6,036 bases of DNA from UKL13-2 sp031370625. GTDB taxonomy: Bacteria > Pseudomonadota > Gammaproteobacteria > Burkholderiales > Usitatibacteraceae. A program made the translations under genes and the position numbers. Where the stretch lies: positions 1-6,036 of the forward strand of contig JANMQR010000164.1 of assembly GCA_031370625.1 (NCBI GenBank), given 5' to 3'. Shown here one piece after another: positions 1 through 6,036 of the stretch (position 1 is the first letter of the stretch; each line of letters starts with the position of its first letter). Under the pieces are notes generated by a model. That model saw nothing but the letters and a program-made list of their open reading frames with translations, had not been told where the DNA came from and made no database searches.

Positions 1-460
1 GCCGAAATATTTGACGCTACGCGGCACGCCGAAGCATTACAGCGAATTGGCGAATCATGATTTATTGAAAGTTAAGTTTCTCAATGGTCGAATTCTGCCG
101 TGGGTATTCAAAGACAACACAAACGGCAAAGAGAAATTAGTTAACTTTGAAGGATCGGCCAGACTGCTGATTTCTGATCCTGAAGTTATGTTGGACGCGG
201 CGCTGATGCACATGGGAATCGCGCGCATGGGTCGTCATCACGCTCACGCGGCTTTGCAGCGTGGCGATTTGGTGGAAGTGCTGCAGCGCCAGCAAGTGCC
301 GAACGAGGCGAGCATGGCGATTTTTTATCCGCATCGCGCCGGGCTGGCACCACGCGTGCGCGTGCTGGTGGATTTTTTACTGGCCCAATTTGCGAAGGAT
401 GAATCGCTACAATCAACAAGTATTAAAAAGCGCGTGCTGCAAAAACGATCAGTGAAGTAA
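1..460 (+). CDS. LysR-family transcriptional regulator, C-terminal part (5' truncated by window)
   Basis: The reading frame is open from base 2 with no stop before the TAA ending at 460, so the 152 residues seen are the C-terminal half of a protein that begins left of the window. A TTG at base 11 is only an internal Leu codon, not a start. The visible part is the distal half of a LysR effector-binding (periplasmic-binding-protein-like) domain. It opens with PKYLTLRGTP, matching the common 'P.YL...G.P' element where the second subdomain begins, followed by L..HDLL. It ends with the typical FYPHRAGLAPRVRVLVDFL block, which points to the CrgA-like subgroup. A short basic tail (KKRVLQKRSVK) follows. 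The DNA-binding helix-turn-helix lies outside the window. LysR genes usually control a divergent neighbour, which would be to the left. The gene runs convergently with the glucan operon on its right, so control of that operon is not implied. The effector is unknown. Confidence 0.9.
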   Translation, partial: PKYLTLRGTPKHYSELANHDLLKVKFLNGRILPWVFKDNTNGKEKLVNFEGSARLLISDPEVMLDAALMHMGIARMGRHHAHAALQRGDLVEVLQRQQVPNEASMAIFYPHRAGLAPRVRVLVDFLLAQFAKDESLQSTSIKKRVLQKRSVK

Positions 461-471
461 TGTGGAAGCAG

Positions 472-506
472 CGCGCGTGGGCAGATGAAGCCTGCCCACC
501 CTACAA
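472..506. repeat. REP-like palindrome / hairpin in the convergent intergenic gap
   Basis: GTGGGCAG (477-484) and CTGCCCAC (492-499) form a perfect 8-bp inverted repeat around a 7-base loop. The flanks are asymmetric: GCGC on the left and CCTAC on the right. Read on the - strand it is GTAGGGTGGGCAG, loop, CTGCCCACGCGC. This layout resembles the GTAGGGTGGGC / GCCCACGCG palindromes I recall as dispersed intergenic REP-type repeats in many proteobacteria. Neither strand has a T-run directly after the stem, so it is not a classical intrinsic terminator. It may still stop or stabilise transcripts of the two converging genes. Repeat status cannot be shown from one copy. Confidence 0.5.
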
Positions 507-542
507 ACCCTAGCACTAGCGCGGCGTTTGAAGCATTTTTTT

Positions 543-578
543 GCCCGGAACAGCGCACCAGCGCTTGCGTTTCAGGGC
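543..578. other. Imperfect stem-loop just past the phosphorylase stop codon
   Basis: GCCCGGAA (543-550) pairs with TTCAGGGC (571-578) with one mismatch. Inside it CGCA (554-557) can pair with TGCG (566-569). The structure starts four bases beyond the stop codon of the - strand phosphorylase gene. A run of seven T lies at 536-542 on the + strand, which is seven A on the - strand transcript. The U-tract polarity is therefore wrong for an intrinsic terminator of the - strand operon. On the + strand the T-run precedes this stem. A role as a 3'-end stabilising or Rho-independent-like element is possible but weakly supported. Confidence 0.25.
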
Positions 579-581
579 AGC

Positions 582-3500
582 TCAAATCAAATAAATAGTC
601 ATCGAATTCTTAACCGCTGATATATGCTCGGCAACCAATGCCATCGACACTTCAGCCGCACCCAGGCGGTAGCGATTACCGCCGCGGGTAAATGCGAGTG
701 ACACACCATTCAGCTCGATTTGCGACGGGCCCGCGGAGCGACTGGCAAGCACGTAAACAACTTCCACCGGATGTCCCGCAATCATCAGGCGCGCGCGCAA
801 TCCGTTCAGCGCCAGCGGCAGAACTGGATCAATAATAAGCGTCGATTTCTCTTGGCGAATACCCAGAAAATTAGTGACCAACAAACCCAAGGCGATGCCA
901 GGACCGCTTGAGTAAATTCGCCAGCCGCCATCAAAGGCCACGCCCCCGTCCGCCGTTTGTTGATAGTGGGCAAGTGCCTCATAACGATCCGCAAAAGCCG
1001 CATCCGAGCTCGAGAAATAGCAATTCGCCTGACGCAGATTTGCCGATGGCACGCGGGCAGAAAATCCGATCGGGTGCGACTTGCACAGTGCGGCAAAAAA
1101 CGCATCCGCCAAACCAAGATGTGCCAGCATCTCCGCGTAACGTAGATGCGCGTGCGTGTACATGAGGCCAATTTCACGGCCAAAAAAAGCGCTGCTCTCG
1201 GCGCGTTGAAATAAGTGTACTGGCCCGCCCGCATACGCCAGCGGGCGATCAAACAAACGCACGCCATCAGCACCGGTGAGTTCGGCGTCTATGAGCGCAA
1301 GGTGGGCGTGCGCTTGTTCAAGTGTGAGCATGTCGTTCAATATGGCATGCACCATTGGCAGCAAACTGTAACGCACACCGGTCAGCGTGTCGTTCGGGTG
1401 CAGCAACAATTGTGTCGGCTCGCCTACTGCAAATAGCGCATAGCCGGTCAGCGCCTCATCTACGATCAGGTCGCGATGAAAATCCGCCAATATCAGGCCA
1501 GCTTCGGTGTCGAGCGCGGTCGCACGAACTTCATGACCAATGCACCGCAACGCTCGCGCTAGTGTGCTCAACGTTTGATAACTTAATGTCACCGTCCATG
1601 CGCTGCACATTCGCTCGCGCAACGCAGGGTTTGCCGGTTGCAGTGAATCGTTCCAATCGCCATGACCATAGGCGGCAAGATGGGTATGGTCGATGCGCCG
1701 TGCGCGGATCACACCCAACGCGCGATCAATATGCAGCCACAGGGTTGCAGGCTCGTCCGGAAAAAACGGCAGCGTTTCATCGAGCAGTGCTGCGTCCTCG
1801 CTGGCAAGCAGGTAGCGCGCGAGTGCCAGCAACGGCCAGAACACAATATCGCCGTGTGAATCTTGTGCACGTGTATCGCGTTCGCGCGCGAAAAACATAA
1901 ACCATTGCGGCCAATCACCATCACTATTTTGTGCAGCAAAAACTTTCAGCAGTAGATCGCGCACTGCATGATGATTACCCAACGCCAACAACATTTCAAG
2001 CGGGCCCTGACATACATCGCGCGTACCCCAACCGCCGCCAGAGTACTGTTCAAGCCCGCGCGGCGAGAGGTAATGAACAAGCGCGTTGTGCAAATACCAC
2101 GGCGCAATCTCGGCAAGCTCGGCGACTTCATGAGCAAGTACGCTACTCTCGGGCGCTACCCAAACCGGCAGCGTTAGTGCTGCGGTGGGTGCGGGTGCAG
2201 CCACCACGAGCTGTCCAACAATCTGCAAACTAAAGGCGGTCAGGGCAGCGGTGATAATGCAAATAAATGGCTCGCCCCGCGAGGCTCCATCAGCGAACAA
2301 TATTTCATCACCGCCGACACGATCAAAGTGGCTACCGTGCGTTGCTGCGATGACAAAACACCCAGTTGGAAACACCGCACCCAAGTCGCTCGCTGCAGGT
2401 ACATGTACTATTACCTGATCACCCGCAACGTCGTATTTCAAGTCGGTCGGCGCACTACCATCGTCGCCGCCGAGGGCGATATGATGCGACACCAGCATAC
2501 GCAACGGCGCGCCCGCAAGCACCCGTACAAAGAGCGCCAGCGAATGCGCAGTGCTATCGGCGCGACAGCTAACCTCGATCATGCCCGTCTTATGTCCCTT
2601 GTACTTATACCACCAGCGACACGCGTTCGGCGTCATTTCAAAGGCTGACGGCATGCCAAGCTGCTGCCACTCGCCATCAAGCTCGACGAAAATACGCTGC
2701 CCGTGTGATCGGAACAAGCCGAGCCAACTATGTGTGGTGGACAGAAAACGATTTTTGCTCACATGGCCTTGCGTGAGCATCGAATTAAACACACCGGTCA
2801 TCCATACCGTTGTCATCAAGGCGGTTTCGTCGGCAACCAAATGGGTGCCGGTTCGCAGCATGTGGCCGTGCGGCCGTTGAATAAGCCGCTCTTTAGCGCG
2901 CAACACCACATGAGCGTCGGCAGCATGATAAAACGACAACAGTTCATCGTTTAAGAATTCGCAATGTCGCCGGTCGCGAGCAATGCGGGCATCCAAATCC
3001 GTAACGGTGAAATCCAGGGTCGGCAAGATCGGCGCGTGGCTGAACAAACTACGATGCTGCTTCGGACTAGCGCTATTCTCGGTAACCGAGGCAGCTATTG
3101 AAACCATCGGAGCGGCCTCTGGTAGAGCCAATGCGAACTCGACATGATCAAGATCAGCGAGACTCGTTGCAGCCGCGTGATTAGATAAGACACAGCCAAA
3201 AAAGCCAAGTGCGGCGCTAGTGCCCGCCGGTAAAGTTATCGCGGCATCTTGCAGTGCCAGCATGGCATGCTCATGTTGTTTTCGTTTGCCTGACAAACCA
3301 CCAGCAACGCCCAACGGCAGCTCACCTGACCGTACCGCAAGTCCGTGAGTCTGCAATCCATCGGTCGCAAATGCGCTCGCCTGACATAGCGAGCCGATGA
3401 TCGCCCAAGGGTGTTGATCGGCAATGGCGAGATTTTGTCGCGCGGCCAGCACCCAGCCATGGCGTGGATGTTGCAATGGCGTGAGATCCAGATAATGGCT

Positions 3501-3950
3501 GACGTAGTATTCGTTCAATCGAATCGCACTGTAGGCTGAAAGCGCGACATCGTGCATCAAAAGCAGGTCGATCGTGATTTCTTGCTGCTCGCAATTGTCA
3601 ACTTGCACATGCCAGAACCACACGGCGGCAGTTGCCGCCAGGCGCAGTTGCAGCCGAATTTTCAAACCCTGCCATTCACCGAATGCTTCACAACGATCAG
3701 CGTAAGACAAAAAGGATAGCGGTGACGCCGGGCCTAGTAATGGCACAGCCTCGATTGCACCTTCGCGATGGCGACGCAGCCACAAATTGGTCGGCCCACC
3801 TTCCAGCGTATTGCCGACAAATAAATTTAGCGTAACGTCGCCATGCGTAAAGTTGCGAATCGAGCCATTCGCGTTCAGCGACACGCGCAGCCCGCTCGCG
3901 TTGGATAGCTCACATGGCAACGAAATGGGATGATGCGAATTAGCGTTCAT
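582..3950 (-). CDS. GH94 glycoside phosphorylase, probable 1,2-beta-oligoglucan phosphorylase
   Basis: A 1122-residue protein from ATG 3950 to TGA 584-582. GH94 enzymes are inverting phosphorylases. The likely reaction is phosphorolysis of beta-1,2-glucooligosaccharides to alpha-glucose 1-phosphate and a chain one unit shorter. The (alpha/alpha)6 catalytic part carries GGGWGTRDVCQGP (638-650), DSHGDIVFW (697-705) and GHGDWNDSLQPAN (762-774). The general acid is expected to be an Asp of GDWND, probably D765. Downstream are QRAESSAFFGREIG (915-928), SSSDAAF (980-986) and GGWRIYSSGPGI (1008-1019), a plausible phosphate/sugar-binding region. Two beta-rich blocks precede the toroid (about 15-290 and 405-600), and a short beta domain ends the protein. 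Cellobiose, chitobiose and cellobionate phosphorylases are about 800 residues and cellodextrin phosphorylase just under 1000, so this length and the GDWNDSLQPA form favour oligoglucan phosphorylase. No signal peptide is visible, so it is cytoplasmic. A GTG at 4025 would extend it by 25 residues into the upstream gene. ATG 3950 is preferred because it lies 8 bases after the upstream stop. No clear Shine-Dalgarno precedes either start, which fits translational coupling. Family is certain; linkage specificity is probable. Confidence 0.88.
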   Translation of the reverse strand: MNANSHHPISLPCELSNASGLRVSLNANGSIRNFTHGDVTLNLFVGNTLEGGPTNLWLRRHREGAIEAVPLLGPASPLSFLSYADRCEAFGEWQGLKIRLQLRLAATAAVWFWHVQVDNCEQQEITIDLLLMHDVALSAYSAIRLNEYYVSHYLDLTPLQHPRHGWVLAARQNLAIADQHPWAIIGSLCQASAFATDGLQTHGLAVRSGELPLGVAGGLSGKRKQHEHAMLALQDAAITLPAGTSAALGFFGCVLSNHAAATSLADLDHVEFALALPEAAPMVSIAASVTENSASPKQHRSLFSHAPILPTLDFTVTDLDARIARDRRHCEFLNDELLSFYHAADAHVVLRAKERLIQRPHGHMLRTGTHLVADETALMTTVWMTGVFNSMLTQGHVSKNRFLSTTHSWLGLFRSHGQRIFVELDGEWQQLGMPSAFEMTPNACRWWYKYKGHKTGMIEVSCRADSTAHSLALFVRVLAGAPLRMLVSHHIALGGDDGSAPTDLKYDVAGDQVIVHVPAASDLGAVFPTGCFVIAATHGSHFDRVGGDEILFADGASRGEPFICIITAALTAFSLQIVGQLVVAAPAPTAALTLPVWVAPESSVLAHEVAELAEIAPWYLHNALVHYLSPRGLEQYSGGGWGTRDVCQGPLEMLLALGNHHAVRDLLLKVFAAQNSDGDWPQWFMFFARERDTRAQDSHGDIVFWPLLALARYLLASEDAALLDETLPFFPDEPATLWLHIDRALGVIRARRIDHTHLAAYGHGDWNDSLQPANPALRERMCSAWTVTLSYQTLSTLARALRCIGHEVRATALDTEAGLILADFHRDLIVDEALTGYALFAVGEPTQLLLHPNDTLTGVRYSLLPMVHAILNDMLTLEQAHAHLALIDAELTGADGVRLFDRPLAYAGGPVHLFQRAESSAFFGREIGLMYTHAHLRYAEMLAHLGLADAFFAALCKSHPIGFSARVPSANLRQANCYFSSSDAAFADRYEALAHYQQTADGGVAFDGGWRIYSSGPGIALGLLVTNFLGIRQEKSTLIIDPVLPLALNGLRARLMIAGHPVEVVYVLASRSAGPSQIELNGVSLAFTRGGNRYRLGAAEVSMALVAEHISAVKNSMTIYLI

Positions 3951-3958
3951 GATGAAAT

Positions 3959-6036
3959 TTATTGGGGACGTGACAGGACAATACTGGCGGGCAGTTTGGA
4001 AATAATTAACTCGCGGCCCTCCCACATTAATGGCTGACCATTGCTCACAGCATGCGGCGTTTGCGCATTACCAGGCCAACGCAGGCGCACGCCGCCGCGT
4101 GCCTCGAGCGAACGCGGCAGCAGCAGCGTCCATCCGTCCGCTGTCGGCGTGAGCTGATAATCAAGCACACCATAGGCAGTGGAAAGCCCCGCTACTTCAA
4201 TCCCGTCGCGCAACCACGCTGATTTCCAGCCGGCACCGATCACCAGCGCTTCATCAAACTCACGTTCATACGCAAACAAATCAAGGGTCGCGCCAATGTA
4301 GTCCGAGGACACCCAGGCATGGGGCATATCACCTAAAAATCGCACCTCGCGCGGATTGGGCAGCACCACTTCTGCCCACTGATTCCAGCCGGGCGGACGC
4401 TGATGTTTGAAGAAAAATGCCGCTATTGCGTGAGCGCGTTCCGCGCTGCCCAACCGCACGAATGCGCTGACGTTGCGCCACTCGTACGGTGTGTAATCTT
4501 TCCATTCGCGACCGCCCGCAGCGCGCGCTAAAGTTTCCTGCCAATAGCGTTCGAACGTGGCCGCCAGCAATTTATTCGGGAGTATCGTTTCTGCATTTCC
4601 TGGGCTCAACGCGATAGTCGTTGAGGTCGGATCAAAATCGCCGCGATCAGCAGCGCCTGCCAGATATTCGATCCGATGATGCGCAGCGGTGGCGACGAGA
4701 GATACGATCAATTCGCGCGAATATTCATCGCGCCACGCCGACCAACGTGCCACTTCGGTGTCGCGCTGAAGCGCACCGGCAATTTGCACCGCGTCCTTAT
4801 AACCGCGTAGCGCCCAGAAATTATCCCAATATGAATACGCAGGTTTATCCGCATAGCCTTCATGGCTGATCGACGGCGGCATCAGTCCGAACAAATGTTT
4901 TCGGTCGTGGCTACGGTTATTGTCGCCACGCTCAGTTTGTCGCAGTGCCTCCTGCCATGCGAGTACCCGCTTGATCGCTGGCCAGTGACGTTCCAGCGAT
5001 GCGCGGTCATGCGTGTGCCGCCACAACTCCGCGACCATAAAAATAAATTGACCGTGACTATCATTTTCGACCACCGGATCTGCGCCGCGCGGGTCAACGC
5101 AGCACGGCACTTTGCCCGAGGCAAAAATATACGTCGCATACCAGTCGACAAATTCTCTCGCAACGCCCGTCTCGCCCGTGCGCACCAAGCCTGCGACCAT
5201 CATTGCGCCATCGCGCACCCAGCTACGCGCATAGGCACGCGTGCCCGGGCGAAGCGCAGGCCCATCGCGCGAAATCAAAATGTGCGCGAGTGACGTCCGC
5301 AGGGTGTCGACCAGCGCCTGCGATTCAGTGGGTAGCTTTACCTTGACACGATTCAAGCGTTGACGCCAATGCTGCGCGATCATATCGATGCGTGCATCGA
5401 CGGCGGCTACAGTGGCTGCGCGGGGCGAATCGAGCGGCGATGCCCACGCGATGGTGTGCGTCGCGCCCGGTGCCAAGGTCACACGAAACTGCAGCGCCGC
5501 TGATGCATGGCGCTGTGCATCACGCATTGTTGTAAGCGGAGTGGCGTGCATTAGTGCGTCGAGATTCAAACCTGCCTCAAAAGGCTGAGCACTCGCACGT
5601 GTGGGTATTGACGAAAAAATAACGGGTGGGCGACTATTAACCGTAAGCGTAGCGCCGGAAAGATTAAGGCGATCAATCGGGCTTGCGCCGCCAGGAGTGG
5701 CGAGAAATTGCTGGGGCGGATTGACCTGCCACGGGCGGACGGCGAGCAGCAGCGTGAAGGTTCGTGGGCGATTATCGTTGTTACGCAACTGGTAGCGGGC
5801 CAGTAGTTGCGTCTGGTCACGGATACCATCCGCAGCGGCCTCAACGGTGAGCGAGAACGCGGCGTGTTGCCAATGCACGCTCGGAACCGGCAGATACCCG
5901 TCACGCAAATGTTGTGTCAGATGCACATCGGCCCAAGTGGCGCGGGTTGCGTCGTCGAGCAACACCACCGGCTCGATACTGTAGCCACCACGATGCAGCT
6001 CGATTGCACCGTCTTCGCTCATCAAGCCAGTTTGAT
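3959..6036 (-). CDS. Predicted (alpha/alpha)6-toroid glycosidase-like protein, function unknown (N-terminus outside window)
   Basis: The frame is open to the right edge, reading in as QTGLMSEDGAIE, and ends at TAA 3961-3959, so the 5' end is missing. The TTG/ATG codons near 6025-6020 lie inside an apparently continuous domain and are unlikely starts. Counting from TTG 6025, residues 1-225 are beta-rich (for example LRNNDNRPRTFTLLLAVRPW), resembling the super-sandwich ahead of GH15/GH94-type toroids. Residues about 230-610 look like an (alpha/alpha)6 barrel with motifs YARSWVRDGAMM (265-276), CCVDPRG (308-314), VENDSHGQF (319-327), SHEGYADKPAYSYWDNFWAL (387-406), DYTPYEWRN (510-518) and MPHAWVSSDYIG (567-578). 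Residues 615-688 form a beta-rich tail. D272, E320, D322, E389, D401, E515 and D575 are candidate active-site acids. From memory it resembles roughly 1000-residue proteins annotated only as discoidin or coagulation factor 5/8-type domain proteins; that domain would lie in the unseen part. It is first in an operon with the GH94 phosphorylase, so a role in cutting or remodelling the same glucan is inferred. Localisation cannot be judged. Confidence 0.75.
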   Translation of the reverse strand, partial: QTGLMSEDGAIELHRGGYSIEPVVLLDDATRATWADVHLTQHLRDGYLPVPSVHWQHAAFSLTVEAAADGIRDQTQLLARYQLRNNDNRPRTFTLLLAVRPWQVNPPQQFLATPGGASPIDRLNLSGATLTVNSRPPVIFSSIPTRASAQPFEAGLNLDALMHATPLTTMRDAQRHASAALQFRVTLAPGATHTIAWASPLDSPRAATVAAVDARIDMIAQHWRQRLNRVKVKLPTESQALVDTLRTSLAHILISRDGPALRPGTRAYARSWVRDGAMMVAGLVRTGETGVAREFVDWYATYIFASGKVPCCVDPRGADPVVENDSHGQFIFMVAELWRHTHDRASLERHWPAIKRVLAWQEALRQTERGDNNRSHDRKHLFGLMPPSISHEGYADKPAYSYWDNFWALRGYKDAVQIAGALQRDTEVARWSAWRDEYSRELIVSLVATAAHHRIEYLAGAADRGDFDPTSTTIALSPGNAETILPNKLLAATFERYWQETLARAAGGREWKDYTPYEWRNVSAFVRLGSAERAHAIAAFFFKHQRPPGWNQWAEVVLPNPREVRFLGDMPHAWVSSDYIGATLDLFAYEREFDEALVIGAGWKSAWLRDGIEVAGLSTAYGVLDYQLTPTADGWTLLLPRSLEARGGVRLRWPGNAQTPHAVSNGQPLMWEGRELIISKLPASIVLSRPQ

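Noticed and set aside
477..499. Intrinsic terminator call for the perfect hairpin
   Set aside because: Neither strand has a U-tract after the stem; the nearest T-run is at 536-542. Recorded instead as a REP-like palindrome.
325..585. 86-residue - strand frame spanning the convergent gap
   Set aside because: It overlaps the conserved C-terminus of the LysR gene in antisense and would run through both hairpins. No family resemblance and no convincing ribosome binding site.
806..1273. 155-residue - strand frame overlapping the GH94 gene
   Set aside because: An alternative frame of the same DNA. The GH94 frame here has clear family motifs and this one has none.
1355..1900. 181-residue open frame on the + strand
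   Set aside because: It lies wholly antisense to the GH94 catalytic domain, including the GDWND motif. Its composition is Arg/Ala/Gln-rich without recognisable motifs, so it is a codon-bias shadow.
4862..5293. 143-residue + strand frame
   Set aside because: Antisense to the conserved toroid motifs of the upstream gene, with a low-complexity basic translation and no recognisable domain.
6020..6025. TTG/ATG near 6025 as the true start of the toroid protein
   Set aside because: The frame stays open to the window edge and the first visible residues look like the middle of a beta-rich domain, so the gene most likely begins outside the window.
1..6036. tRNA, rRNA, CRISPR array, insertion sequence or attachment site
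   Set aside because: Reading both strands I saw no repeat-spacer pattern, transposase frame, cloverleaf-like sequence or terminal inverted repeats. Nearly all the DNA is accounted for by three genes.

Overview
The window looks like chromosomal DNA from a Gram-negative proteobacterium. The reasons are the moderately GC-rich coding sequence, a CrgA-type LysR regulator, and an intergenic palindrome resembling proteobacterial REP elements. I cannot name the genus from sequence alone.

Layout: a LysR-family regulator enters from the left edge on the + strand and ends at 460. A 121-base convergent intergenic gap (461-581) follows and holds a perfect 8-bp hairpin and a weaker second hairpin. From 582 to the right edge, two large genes lie on the - strand and are read right to left. 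The upstream one (3959 to beyond 6036, N-terminus outside the window) is a predicted (alpha/alpha)6-toroid carbohydrate-active protein of a family I recall only as uncharacterised. The downstream one (582-3950) is a very large GH94 glycoside phosphorylase that best fits 1,2-beta-oligoglucan (sophorooligosaccharide) phosphorylase. Only 8 bases separate the two genes, so they are almost certainly one operon. There is no gene-free stretch longer than 300 bases.

Working model (inference): the operon handles beta-1,2-linked glucans or a related beta-glucan. The upstream toroid protein would cleave or remodel a glucan chain, and the cytoplasmic GH94 enzyme would phosphorolyse the resulting oligosaccharides to alpha-glucose 1-phosphate. 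The family assignment of the GH94 enzyme is solid and its exact linkage specificity is probable. The activity of the toroid protein is unknown, which makes it the most interesting item here. The LysR gene converges on the operon rather than diverging from it, so it more likely controls something left of the window.
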